A DNA stretch of 64,000 nt, taken from the NCBI GenBank assembly GCA_022820665.1, contig JAJEFB010000032.1:83048-147047 (forward strand), written 5' to 3'. A program made the position numbers and the translations under genes. The stretch comes from Anaerolineae bacterium. GTDB taxonomy: Bacteria > Chloroflexota > Anaerolineae > Aggregatilineales > Phototrophicaceae. Positions 25,421 to 34,538 of the stretch are shown here, one piece after another; the first letter of the stretch is position 1; each line of letters opens with the position of its first letter. The notes under the pieces are model-generated. The model searched no databases and had not been told where the DNA came from. It was given only the letters and a program-made list of their open reading frames with translations.

Positions 25421-26734
25421 ATGAGCAAACTTGCCTTGCGCGGCTCGCTGTTCTATGTGACGGCGGATCCTTTTCTGAATCCGCCGGGAGACTGTGCGGT
25501 ATACGAGCCGGATGGGATCATCGTCATTGAGGGCGGCAAGATCTCCGGGGTCGGAGGCGCCGCCGAGATTCTGCCCACCTTGGCGGAGGATGTCGAAGTA
25601 CGGCGCCATGCGCGCTCAATCCTGATGCCCGGTTTCGTCGATGCGCATATCCATTATCCGCAAGTCGAGATCATCGGTTCCTACGGGGCGCAACTGCTCG
25701 AATGGCTGAACAAATACACCTTCCCGACCGAAGCCAAATTCAATGATGACGAGCACGCTAAAGGCATCGCCGAGTTTTTCGTCGCCGAGTTATTCCGCAA
25801 TGGCACGACTTGCGCCTCGGTATTCTGTACCTCCGCGCCGGGTTCCGTCCACGCCATATTCGAGGCGGCGCAGCAGCGCAAGATGCTGATCCTGGCGGGC
25901 AAGATGATGATGGACAGCCATGCCCCGCCCGCCATCCTTGATACGGCGCAATCGAGCTATGACGATTCCAAAGCCTTGATCGAGCGCTGGCGCCGACGCG
26001 GTCGCTGTCTCTATACGGTGACGCCGCGCTTCGCCCTCACCAGCAGTCCCCGGCAATTGGAACTGGCCGGCTCACTGATGCGAGAATACGACGACTTACG
26101 GCTGCAGTCGCATATTTCGGAGAACCTCGCGGAGATCGCGCGGGCGAAGGAATTGTATCCGCAGCGGAAGCACTATACCGACATCTACGATTATTACGGA
26201 TTGCTGGACGAGCGAGCGATATACGGCCATGGCGTTCATCTGTCGGAAGAGGAATTGCGTCGCTTCCACGAGACCGGCGCCAATATCGCCCACTGTCCCA
26301 CCTCAAATTTTTTCATCGGCAGCGGTCTCTTTGACATCGCCAAAAGCAAAGCCGAAGGCCGTCCGGTCACGGTGGGACTAGGAACTGATGTCGGCGGCGG
26401 CACCAGTTTCTCCATGCTGCAAACCATGAACGAAGCTTACAAAATGGCGCAGTTGCGCGCGATCTCGGTGACGGCGATCCAGAGCTTTTATCTGGCGACG
26501 CTGGGCAGCGCCCAAGCGCTTGGCATTGCCGATCGCGTCGGTACCTTAGCGGTCGGCCATGAGGCCGATATCATCGCGCTTGATCCGCGCGCGACGCCCT
26601 TGCTGGAGTTGCGCAGCGAGGCAGCGGAGAGCTTTGAGGAGCTCTTGTTCGCGCTGATGATCTGCGCCGATGACCGCGCTGTCGAGGCGACTTATGTTGC
26701 CGGTGAAGCGGTCTATCTGCGTGATTCCGCCTAG
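25421..26734 (+). CDS. guaD: guanine deaminase
   Basis: A 437-residue amidohydrolase. The zinc site is visible as FVDAHIHYPQ, RLQSHISEN, YGHGVHLSEEE and GLGTDVGGGTSFSM. CPTSNFFIGSGLF is a strong signature of guanine deaminases, which convert guanine to xanthine and ammonia in purine salvage or nitrogen recovery. GAGGT at 8 bp supports the ATG. Xanthine could in principle feed a molybdenum hydroxylase; one lies at 10939, but it is not close and lacks the FAD subunit of true xanthine dehydrogenase. The 3-prime end overlaps the convergent GT39 gene by 4 bp. Confidence 0.92.
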   Translation: MSKLALRGSLFYVTADPFLNPPGDCAVYEPDGIIVIEGGKISGVGGAAEILPTLAEDVEVRRHARSILMPGFVDAHIHYPQVEIIGSYGAQLLEWLNKYTFPTEAKFNDDEHAKGIAEFFVAELFRNGTTCASVFCTSAPGSVHAIFEAAQQRKMLILAGKMMMDSHAPPAILDTAQSSYDDSKALIERWRRRGRCLYTVTPRFALTSSPRQLELAGSLMREYDDLRLQSHISENLAEIARAKELYPQRKHYTDIYDYYGLLDERAIYGHGVHLSEEELRRFHETGANIAHCPTSNFFIGSGLFDIAKSKAEGRPVTVGLGTDVGGGTSFSMLQTMNEAYKMAQLRAISVTAIQSFYLATLGSAQALGIADRVGTLAVGHEADIIALDPRATPLLELRSEAAESFEELLFALMICADDRAVEATYVAGEAVYLRDSA

Positions 26735-28680
26735 CCGACGCGGATCCGCGCCAGTTCCAGGTAGTCGCCGTCCCCGACAGGAAGACGGGCCCTTGCGTCA
26801 TTGATATCGTAAAGACCGGCGATCAGCCTATAGTCGCCCGGGGACAAATCTTTTGGCAGCAAGAGCGCGTGATTATCCAGCACCGGAACGCCAGGGAGCC
26901 AGTCTACGGTTTTCGCCAGACCTCCGCCCGGCTCGCTGTCCCGCTGCGCGACGAGGAAGCCCTCAGCGTCAAGCAGTTGCAAGAAGACCTTGTAGCGCGC
27001 GTCGATAGCCGCATCGGCAATCCAGGTAAACTGAACCCGCAGGACGTCGCCAGGCAGCGCCGCCTCCGCGCTTATGGCGACCGAAGCCAGCAAGATCTGT
27101 TGGCCGAAGCGAAGGTCCAGCGGCCGCGCTCGAGCGAAATCGGCCGGGCTGACGTATTGCGCGTATCTCAGGTCGCCTACCCAAGCGTCGCTGATCTCGA
27201 AGGCGTTTCGATTGAGCGCCGCTTCGACAATGCCCTCGGGGTCTTGTTCGGCCGCGCCATAAAAGATGACGTGCAGGCGGCCGTGCGCGGCGATTATTTC
27301 GCTCACTTGCGCGCGCGTCGCTTCGACATCCGCCGTGAGGGGCAAGCCGTAGACGGGCGCCTCCGCGCGATAGTAGTAGCGCAGGACCTCCGCCAGTCCG
27401 GCTGCGCTGACGATCAGCGCGTCTCCCGCGTTCAGTTCGTCTTCGATATGCCGGACCAAGCCGCGGAGGTCATCGCGTTGAAAGTCGGCATGATGATAGA
27501 GTATCGGCAACCCGTCAAATTGCGCCAGCAGCAAGCCGCCGGAGGCAACTATCGCCGCCAGCTTGGGAACATGACGCAGCGCGCTATGACGTTCGCGGGT
27601 TTGGCGCGTCCAAAGTATCCAGACGCCGCGCCCCATCCAAAGCGCGAAAGCCAACTGCGCCGGCAGCAAGAAGCGCATGTAACGCATGCCCAAGTTCAGG
27701 GACAGGTAGAGGCCAACCGAGATCAAGACCCAGAGCGCTGGCAGCAGCATATTCCATAGCGCGCGCCCCCGCGTATCGGGCAGGAGCAAGCCGAAAAGCA
27801 TAAAGAAATAGACGACGAAACCCATGCTGCCCATGCTCAACTCGAAGGTGCTGCCAAAAGCCAAATAACCCTGGATCTCGCGCAGCAAGCGATCAAGGGC
27901 GATCGGCGCGGCAATATTCGGCTGAGAGAAGACTTGACTGACCGCGGTCGAGATCCAGGGGAAGAAGAGCAGAAACGTTAGCGCGTTGGCGAATAGGTAG
28001 GCGAGCAGCGTTCGCCTGGTGATCGAGGCGGAAGCGGGCGCTTGACGCTGAGCCCGCCACGCCCCCCCAAACCAGATCAGAGCCAGGGCAATCTGAGTCA
28101 ACAGGACCAAAGCGAAAACGACATGGGTATAAAGACCGAGCGCGTTGATCAATCCCAGCGCAATAATGGTTCGACTGCGGGGGCGTGATGAAGGGGACCG
28201 GCAGAGATCGCGCAGAAAAACGACAAAGAGCAACATGCCGCCGGCTGCGATTGCCGTCAACATGGCGTACATGCGCGCCTCGCCCGCGTAATAGATGCTG
28301 AAACTGTTAAGGACCACAAAAGCGGAGGCTGACAAACCAGCCACGGGATGGAAGAGCCGAGTTCCCAAAGCGTAAGTCAAAGCGACGCTCAGAAGGCTGA
28401 AAAAGACCGATAGCGACCGCAAGGCGAATTCGGAGGCGCCGGCGACATCTTCCCACAGTCCGAGCAGCGTGAAGTAAGCCGGCACATGCACATTGCGCTG
28501 CAATAGCGGAATTAATTCAGGCAGCGTGCGCAGCGCATGGTTGTATGCGACTCCCTCGTCGTACCAGAGAGATTGCTCGCCCAAACGATGAAAGCGGACG
28601 GCGCTTGCCAGGACGAGCAAAGCCAGCATCAGAAGCAGCGGCAGCACATGCCGGGTCCGGTTCAAGTCGCCGGGGTTCAT
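26731..28680 (-). CDS. GT39-type membrane glycosyltransferase with C-terminal beta domain
   Basis: A 649-residue integral membrane protein. The first loop carries LWYDEG (Asp41, Glu42), the acidic pair of the GT39/GT83 dolichyl- or polyprenyl-phosphate sugar transferase fold. About ten hydrophobic helices follow to ~residue 400, then a soluble region of ~200 residues whose last ~130 look like a beta sandwich (VLRVQFTWIADAAID, YKVFLQLLDAEGFL). Such enzymes transfer sugars from lipid carriers on the outer face of the membrane. It overlaps the upstream glycosidase gene by ATGA, so the two are translationally coupled. It is a paralogue of the 51350 gene. Confidence 0.88.
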   Translation of the reverse strand: MNPGDLNRTRHVLPLLLMLALLVLASAVRFHRLGEQSLWYDEGVAYNHALRTLPELIPLLQRNVHVPAYFTLLGLWEDVAGASEFALRSLSVFFSLLSVALTYALGTRLFHPVAGLSASAFVVLNSFSIYYAGEARMYAMLTAIAAGGMLLFVVFLRDLCRSPSSRPRSRTIIALGLINALGLYTHVVFALVLLTQIALALIWFGGAWRAQRQAPASASITRRTLLAYLFANALTFLLFFPWISTAVSQVFSQPNIAAPIALDRLLREIQGYLAFGSTFELSMGSMGFVVYFFMLFGLLLPDTRGRALWNMLLPALWVLISVGLYLSLNLGMRYMRFLLPAQLAFALWMGRGVWILWTRQTRERHSALRHVPKLAAIVASGGLLLAQFDGLPILYHHADFQRDDLRGLVRHIEDELNAGDALIVSAAGLAEVLRYYYRAEAPVYGLPLTADVEATRAQVSEIIAAHGRLHVIFYGAAEQDPEGIVEAALNRNAFEISDAWVGDLRYAQYVSPADFARARPLDLRFGQQILLASVAISAEAALPGDVLRVQFTWIADAAIDARYKVFLQLLDAEGFLVAQRDSEPGGGLAKTVDWLPGVPVLDNHALLLPKDLSPGDYRLIAGLYDINDARARLPVGDGDYLELARIRVG

Positions 28681-30413
28681 TTCAGGCGTTCTCGCAGGGC
28701 GACAGCAACTGTACCCGCCAGCAGGATCACAAGCGCCAAGCCTGTTGAAAACAATGGAAACAGGTGATTCAGACTGAGGTCGTATACGGTGATTTCATCA
28801 ACAATTACAGGTTCAGCGCCCAAGTCGATCCAGTCGCTACGCGCCCCGGTCGCCGACAGATCAAACCGGCTGACGCGCCAGGCAGCGTCGTCGCTTTCGG
28901 CCGGACGCCAGCGAATCTCGACGGCTGTACCCCGCGCGCGAAAAGCGATTCCTGCATCAAAACGTTTCGCTTGTCCGAAGCGCGCGCTCGCATCGGCTAC
29001 GACCGTACCCCGGCTTCGCACTTGCCAGGTTTCCGCCTGGTGCGCGCCTCGGTACAAGATCGGCTCTTGATCGAGGATGTAGTCGCGTACGCTTTCATAA
29101 ACCGGCAGCGGCGTAAAGGTCGGTTTTTCCGGCTGATAATCCGGTTCGACCATACGGAAATAGTACTTGGACTGATTCGCTTCGAAAGGATCTTTGCGGG
29201 TGAAGAACCAGTACATCACATTGCCGACCCAGGGCCACTCCTGCTGAACCCGATCATAGAGCTGCGGCATATAACGCGCCGCCTGTTCCCGCGTGACATT
29301 GCCATAGCGGCTAAAGGCGTCAATCTGTTCGCGCGGCAGTTCGGCATCAAGTGTGGCGTTCCAAGCCGCTTCGCTCAACCAGATTGGCTTGTGGGCATCG
29401 CCGTTGCGCACCATGATATCGCGATAATACGTGTGCCGAGCCACGTTGACCGAGGTCGGGCGCAAACGGCGATCGGTGGGACCGCTAAAGAGCCCGTAAC
29501 CCTGCGCCGAGAACACATCAAAGCAGTCCCCGCCGCCGAGATCGTAAATCTCTTGCAGAAAGATCAAATCGCTGAAGCCGAAATAACCGTCCAACGAGAC
29601 GGTCGGAGCGATGGCGGCGCTGACAACCACGATCTCCGGATCAACCTGCTTGAGCGCCTCGTGCGTCCGGCAAAGCATTTCCACATAGCGCGGCGGATCG
29701 ACAAAGGCATTGCCCCACTCCGGGTAGATGTTGGGTTCGTTCCAAACCTGATAGTGGCTGATGCGCCCGCGATAGCGCTGCGCGATGGCGACGGCGTAGT
29801 TCACGAAGTCCTGCAGATCATCAGGCGGGGCGAAGGGGCCGGCTTCGGGATCCGCGCGCGACCAATCGGGCGGATTGCTCAAGCGAACCAGCAAGCGCAA
29901 TCCATAGGCTTCGGTCAAGTCAAGGATCTGATCGTACTTGGCCCAGCCATCAACCGTATCGACGACGCCGTCGCCATCGTGATCTTGCCGCGAGTCCTCG
30001 AACTGTCCTCGTCCGTCCACCTCCAGGTCCTCCCAGGGGAATTCCTGCCGCAGCCAGAGGAAACCGGCAGCGCGGATCATCGCCAGCATGGCTTCAATTT
30101 TGGGACGCTCGACTTCTTGCTGCAAAAAGGTGTTGACGCCGTAGGGGATTTCGCTCTTGTGCTTGACGGGCGCAAGCGGCTCTGTCGCCAGCGGTTGCCG
30201 GATCGGATTGCCCGCCACTTCGACCATGCCGCGTATTTGCGCCAGGGGCGATTCTTCACCGGTCTGCGACCACATTAATTGCCAAGCCAAGCCCCGGTTC
30301 TTCAGATCCAAGTCGAGCATAGCGATCAAGATCAGCAAAACGGCGAACACAAGGATCAGATATCGGCGCCGAAGTCTCTGAGGGGGGTTAGGGGATTCGC
30401 TCATATGGCGCAT
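28677..30413 (-). CDS. membrane-anchored GH-A clan glycoside hydrolase-like protein
   Basis: About 578 residues. An N-terminal basic region and one membrane span (YLILVFAVLLILIAML) anchor a TIM-barrel domain. VWNEPNIYPEWG supplies the expected acid/base Glu and PIWLSEAAWNAT a candidate nucleophile Glu, as in GH39/GH5-like enzymes. DHDGDGVVDTVDG inside the barrel looks like a calcium-binding thrombospondin type 3 or EF-hand loop. A C-terminal beta domain and a second membrane span close to the end (LFPLFSTGLALVILLAG) follow. The start is uncertain: ATG at 30413 or 30404, neither with a strong ribosome site. It is coupled by ATGA to the GT39 gene, suggesting joint work on a surface glycan. Confidence 0.8.
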   Translation of the reverse strand: MRHMSESPNPPQRLRRRYLILVFAVLLILIAMLDLDLKNRGLAWQLMWSQTGEESPLAQIRGMVEVAGNPIRQPLATEPLAPVKHKSEIPYGVNTFLQQEVERPKIEAMLAMIRAAGFLWLRQEFPWEDLEVDGRGQFEDSRQDHDGDGVVDTVDGWAKYDQILDLTEAYGLRLLVRLSNPPDWSRADPEAGPFAPPDDLQDFVNYAVAIAQRYRGRISHYQVWNEPNIYPEWGNAFVDPPRYVEMLCRTHEALKQVDPEIVVVSAAIAPTVSLDGYFGFSDLIFLQEIYDLGGGDCFDVFSAQGYGLFSGPTDRRLRPTSVNVARHTYYRDIMVRNGDAHKPIWLSEAAWNATLDAELPREQIDAFSRYGNVTREQAARYMPQLYDRVQQEWPWVGNVMYWFFTRKDPFEANQSKYYFRMVEPDYQPEKPTFTPLPVYESVRDYILDQEPILYRGAHQAETWQVRSRGTVVADASARFGQAKRFDAGIAFRARGTAVEIRWRPAESDDAAWRVSRFDLSATGARSDWIDLGAEPVIVDEITVYDLSLNHLFPLFSTGLALVILLAGTVAVALRERLK

Positions 30414-30483
30414 TATAATGGCAGGCAAGTCTGATGGGATAGCGTAGAGGGTATGCAAACCTCTTGCCTCTTATTTAGTTTTG

Positions 30484-30509
30484 TTTCAACCGAAAAAAGA
30501 TACTCTTCC
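30484..30509 (-). repeat. 25-nt dispersed motif, degenerate copy on the minus strand
   Basis: Reads GGAAGAGTATC, then TTTTTTCGGTTGAAA on the minus strand, against GGTAGTGTATCC and TTTTCGGTTGAAA in the three exact copies. It sits in the divergent gap between the glycosidase and the peptidase genes. Confidence 0.6.
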
Positions 30510-30576
30510 GAGCGCATTTTGATTTGCTCGCCCATTTGTGTTTAACTTGTATCATCAATCAGTCGGCGGCTTGACG

Positions 30577-32046
30577 ATGACCCGAATCCTATTCACATGG
30601 TTCGCGCTGCTTTTTATCCCCGCCTTGAGCGCAAACGCCCAGGGCGCGCTCGAATCCGCCGAATGCGTGGAGGAGCCCTACGGTTATGTCTCGCGCTGCG
30701 GTTACGTCACCTTGCCGCAGGATTATGATAATCCAGCCGGCGGCAAGGTGGAGATATTCTATACATTGATCAAGAGCGAGAGCCCGCAAGCGAAACCGGA
30801 TCCCCTGGTTTATTTGGTTGGCGGACCCGGCAGCAGCGGAACGCAACTATTGCAGACCTCTTTTCGTCTTTACTTGCGCGCCTTTGCCCGTGACCGCGAC
30901 ATCATCGTCATTGACCAGCGAGGCACCGGGCTTTCCAATCCGCCGCTCTATTGCCGCGAAGTCTTGTATCGCATTGACGAAATCTTGCAGAGCAATTACG
31001 CCGAGCGCGCCGAATTGTTGCTGGAAATCTTGCGGGAGTGTCACCGCCGCCTTTCCGGCAAGAATATCCATTTCGAGACCTTCCACAGCGCAAACAACGC
31101 CCGCGATATTGTCAACGTGCTACTCTCCTTGGGATACGAGCAGTGGAACCTGGTCGGCGTGAGCTATGGATCGCGCCTGGCACTGGCCATTATGCGCGAT
31201 CATCCGCAGTATCTGCGCAGCGTGATACTCGATTCCGTCTATCCGCCACAGGCGGACATTTATCTCGATTCCTTTTACAGCGGCGAACGGGCGCTGCAAG
31301 AAGTCTTTGCGGCTTGCTCAGCGTCAGCGACTTGCAGCGAGCGCTACCCGGACCTAGAGTCGGTGTTTTACAACCTTTACCATCACCTAAACAGGGAGCC
31401 GAAGACCGCGACTTATTCGCCGCCGCAGTACAAGACGCTCGAAATTGAAATCAGCGGTTATCGACTCTACGACTGGGTTTTCAGTTGGCTCTACGATGTG
31501 CAGATCATTGAGCGCATACCCAATCTGATATACGATTTGCACCAGGGACGACTGCAGGACGTTGTCAGCTTTGGCGTCGCGCACGAAGCGCTGATGAGGA
31601 ATACCTCGCTTGGCATGCACTACGCCGTGCAATGCCAGGAGGAGCATATATCTTCCAGCTACCGCGACTATGCGGGATTAATCGCCGCCCACCCTCATCT
31701 CAGCGGATACCTGGATTACCCGGTGGAGGGAAGCGCCACTTTGCAGCGCCTCTGTGAAATGTGGGGGGCGAAAGCGCGGCCGGATTCCGCCAACAATCCA
31801 GTTGAAAGCGATGTGCCGGCTCTGCTGCTTTCAGGAAATTTCGATCCCATCACGCCGCCGTCTTATGCCGATATGGCTCATGAAACCTTGAGCATCTCCT
31901 ACAACTACGTCCTCCCGCACGTCGCGCACGGCGTCTTGCGCTCGGAGCGCTGCGCCGTAGAGATCGCGCTGGACTTTGTGGACAACCCGGTTACTGAACC
32001 CGATAGCAGTTGCATCGCCGATACTCCATCTATCGATTTTGAATGA
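30577..32046 (+). CDS. secreted alpha/beta hydrolase, tripeptidyl/prolyl aminopeptidase family
   Basis: A 489-residue exported serine hydrolase. MTRILFTWFALLFIPALSAN is a signal peptide, which fixes the start at 30577 rather than an earlier in-frame ATG. GGPGSSG forms the oxyanion loop; the nucleophile is Ser196 in GVSYGSR, the acid Asp423 in SGNFDPITP, and the base His451 in HVAHGV. The C-terminal TAP-like region matches Streptomyces-type tripeptidyl aminopeptidases, which remove short peptides from N termini outside the cell. A nutritional or processing role is likely. The 3-prime end abuts the dehydratase gene. Confidence 0.87.
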   Translation: MTRILFTWFALLFIPALSANAQGALESAECVEEPYGYVSRCGYVTLPQDYDNPAGGKVEIFYTLIKSESPQAKPDPLVYLVGGPGSSGTQLLQTSFRLYLRAFARDRDIIVIDQRGTGLSNPPLYCREVLYRIDEILQSNYAERAELLLEILRECHRRLSGKNIHFETFHSANNARDIVNVLLSLGYEQWNLVGVSYGSRLALAIMRDHPQYLRSVILDSVYPPQADIYLDSFYSGERALQEVFAACSASATCSERYPDLESVFYNLYHHLNREPKTATYSPPQYKTLEIEISGYRLYDWVFSWLYDVQIIERIPNLIYDLHQGRLQDVVSFGVAHEALMRNTSLGMHYAVQCQEEHISSSYRDYAGLIAAHPHLSGYLDYPVEGSATLQRLCEMWGAKARPDSANNPVESDVPALLLSGNFDPITPPSYADMAHETLSISYNYVLPHVAHGVLRSERCAVEIALDFVDNPVTEPDSSCIADTPSIDFE

Positions 32047-32120
32047 GCAGGACGCTTGATTCGGGGCGCATCCATGTTAAAGTCTTGGGCGATGACGGGA
32101 TAGCAAGTCGAAAGCGGACC

Positions 32121-33092
32121 ATGATCACACTTGAAGACGTGCGCAGCGCTCTTGTCTACGAAGAGCAATTCTACCGCCGCAGTCCGCAATGGACGTCGAC
32201 GACGCTCAGCCAGCGGCTCGGAACCAATGTCCACTTGAAGCTGGAATTGTTCCAGCACAGCGGCTCTTTCAAGACGCGCGGCTGCTTTCATCAGATGCTG
32301 TCCCTGGGTCAAGCGGCGCTGGACAAAGGCGTGGTGGCGGTCAGCGGCGGGAACTTCGCCCGCGCCGTCGGCTATTGCAGCGGCGTCCTGGGCGTGGATG
32401 CCATCGTCTGCATGCCGGAAAACGCGCCTCAAGGCTCAATTGACGCCACCCGAGATTACGGCGCCGAGGTCGAATTGCTGCCGGATGCCATTGCGGCATT
32501 CGCCCGCGCCGACGAATGGGTTGCACAGGGACGAACTTCTCTGCATCCATTTGACAATCCCGAGCAGATGGCTGGCAACGGCACTGTCGGGCTGGAAATC
32601 CTGGAAGATTGCCCGCAAATGACCGATATCATCGTCAGCATCGGCGGCGGCGGCTTGATCGCCGGCATCATTTGCGCCATCAAAGCCGTCAAACCGGCGG
32701 CGCGCATCTGGGGCGTGGAACCGGAAAAAGCGCCGACTATGGCGCGCGCCCTGGCGGCCGGCGAGATCGTCAACATCAAGCCGAGCTCACTTTCCAAGAC
32801 GCTGGGCGGTCCCTTTGTCGGACAGACCGGTCTGGAACTGTGCCAAGCGCATCTGGAGGACGTGATCATTGTCAGCGATCCCGACATGATTGCCGCCCAG
32901 CAAATCATGCTGGAAAGCGAAAAAGTCTTCGCCGAACTAGCAGCCGCCAGCACGCTTGCGGCTGCGGAAAAGATCAAGGATCGACTGGGGGGCGAGGATC
33001 ATCTGGCGCTGCTGATCTGCGGCGGCAATGACTCGGTCGCGGATGTCGCCGCATACGCCCAAATGCTTCAGGTGGCGAAGCCTCAGCCATAA
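32121..33092 (+). CDS. threonine/serine dehydratase-like PLP enzyme
   Basis: A 323-residue fold type II pyridoxal phosphate enzyme. The Schiff-base Lys51 is in SGSFKTRG, and SIGGGGLIAGI is the phosphate-binding glycine loop. Family members deaminate threonine or serine to 2-oxo acids, or racemise serine. MITLEDVRSAL matches the family N terminus, so I prefer ATG 32121. An in-frame ATG at 32043 overlaps the peptidase stop as ATGA and would add 26 residues, which would suggest coupling. The 3-prime end overlaps the convergent kinase gene by 10 bp. Confidence 0.87.
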   Translation: MITLEDVRSALVYEEQFYRRSPQWTSTTLSQRLGTNVHLKLELFQHSGSFKTRGCFHQMLSLGQAALDKGVVAVSGGNFARAVGYCSGVLGVDAIVCMPENAPQGSIDATRDYGAEVELLPDAIAAFARADEWVAQGRTSLHPFDNPEQMAGNGTVGLEILEDCPQMTDIIVSIGGGGLIAGIICAIKAVKPAARIWGVEPEKAPTMARALAAGEIVNIKPSSLSKTLGGPFVGQTGLELCQAHLEDVIIVSDPDMIAAQQIMLESEKVFAELAAASTLAAAEKIKDRLGGEDHLALLICGGNDSVADVAAYAQMLQVAKPQP

Positions 33093-34531
33093 AGACGCTG
33101 ATACAAATCAACCTGTCGCGTCCGCGCGGCTTCGTAGATCGGCGCATGTGCGGGATTGGGGCGCAGGACGCGGCTGATCCGCGGCGGGTCCGCGTCGAGC
33201 GCTGTGCCGTCCAGTCGGTTGCGTAAGAGCAGCGCCACGCCACGCGCGGTAATCTCGGCCTCGGCCAGCAGTTGAATGGGCGCATTAAAAGCGTCGGCGA
33301 TCATTTGCGCCCAGGCGGGCGACGAGCCCAGGGCGCCTCCCCCGGCTATCACCGCGCTCTGCTCCGATTTGAGTTGGTCGAAGATCATGGACAGGCGGAT
33401 CGCTACCGCTTCCAGTTGCGCCTGCATGATATCGAGCTTGCTGGTGCTGCGACGGATGCCGTGTATGGTGCCTGACGCGTCCGACTGCCAACCCGGGCTG
33501 CGTTCGCCCGCGATCAAAGGCAAAACCGTCAATCGGTGTTGATCGGGGCGGGCTTCGCTCAAATGCGCGTTGAGCGAAGCCGTATCTATGCCTAGTTCTT
33601 CGACCGCCCACTGAAACACGTTGCCGCCTTCGCTGGTGGCGCCGCCGACCAGCGGCATGTCCGCGCAGACGAGGTATCGCCAAAGCCCATCGGGCAGTGT
33701 TTCCCGGCGCGTTACAACCCTCAGCGCCGACGTGGTGCCAATGGTCAGGGCGATGTGGCGCGTATCGACGGCGCCCGATCCCAGGTTGGCGACGGCGCCA
33801 TCGCCCAAAGCCAGAAAAAATGGCGCAGCGCTCAGCTGTGGCCAGCGCGCGGCGTAAGCGTCCGTCAATCCGATCTGGCAGTCATCGAAATCGCTCAACT
33901 CGGGCAAGCGTTCCAGGAGATCGTCGCCCAGCAACTGCCGGATGAAGTCAAGATGCCAGCGGGCGCGCGCCGTGTCCAGCAAACCGGACCAACTTGCCAC
34001 CGAGTAACTGATTGGTATTTCACGCTCAAACCATTGACGATAGAGATAACCGCCTATGTCGCTGATCCGCTGCATCTGTCGTAAAGATTGGGGATCGGCT
34101 TCTTTTATGAAGGCATATTGCGCGGGGAAGTAGGCGGGATGTATGAAACAGCCGGTGGCTTGATGATAGGCGTCGAGCGCGCCTCCGAGCCTTTGCGTCA
34201 AGCCCGCTACCGCGCTGCGGCCGCGCGTATCGGCATAAGTCAGCAGCGGCGCGCATGCCTGCCCTTCCCCATCGACGCCCAGCCAGTTGCCGGCAAAGCT
34301 GGCCATGCCCACCGCAGTGACGGACTCAGCCGCCGGATGCGTCAATATGTCGTCCAGGCAGGTTTCGGTCAGCGCCCGCAAATGATCGGCTTTGGCTTCC
34401 GCCTTGCCATCATGGTCCGTTTCGAAGTCGTGCTTGCGGCTGCAAATCGCTCCCTCGATCAAGCGCGCGCCATCATCGAACAGCAGCGTACGGACGGACG
34501 AGCTTCCCAAATCAATGACGAGGAGGGTCAT
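33083..34531 (-). CDS. FGGY-family carbohydrate kinase (gluconokinase/xylulokinase-like)
   Basis: A 482-residue sugar kinase. VIDLGSSSVRTLLFD is the N-terminal phosphate-1 motif, ALTIGTTSALRVV the phosphate-2 region, and VIAGGGALGSSPAWAQMIADA, here quoted in part as GGGALGSSPAW, the adenosine motif of the FGGY family. The closest visible resemblance is to gluconokinases, but the sugar cannot be fixed. It lies 7 bp downstream of an aldo/keto reductase on the same strand, so the pair is an operon: carbonyl reduction or oxidation followed by phosphorylation of a sugar or sugar acid is plausible. Confidence 0.86.
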   Translation of the reverse strand: MTLLVIDLGSSSVRTLLFDDGARLIEGAICSRKHDFETDHDGKAEAKADHLRALTETCLDDILTHPAAESVTAVGMASFAGNWLGVDGEGQACAPLLTYADTRGRSAVAGLTQRLGGALDAYHQATGCFIHPAYFPAQYAFIKEADPQSLRQMQRISDIGGYLYRQWFEREIPISYSVASWSGLLDTARARWHLDFIRQLLGDDLLERLPELSDFDDCQIGLTDAYAARWPQLSAAPFFLALGDGAVANLGSGAVDTRHIALTIGTTSALRVVTRRETLPDGLWRYLVCADMPLVGGATSEGGNVFQWAVEELGIDTASLNAHLSEARPDQHRLTVLPLIAGERSPGWQSDASGTIHGIRRSTSKLDIMQAQLEAVAIRLSMIFDQLKSEQSAVIAGGGALGSSPAWAQMIADAFNAPIQLLAEAEITARGVALLLRNRLDGTALDADPPRISRVLRPNPAHAPIYEAARTRQVDLYQRLYG

Positions 34532-34538
34532 CGACGCC

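Noticed and set aside
28764..30278. 504-codon plus-strand frame opposite the GH-A gene
   Set aside because: Antisense to a gene with two catalytic motifs, a membrane anchor and a translationally coupled partner.
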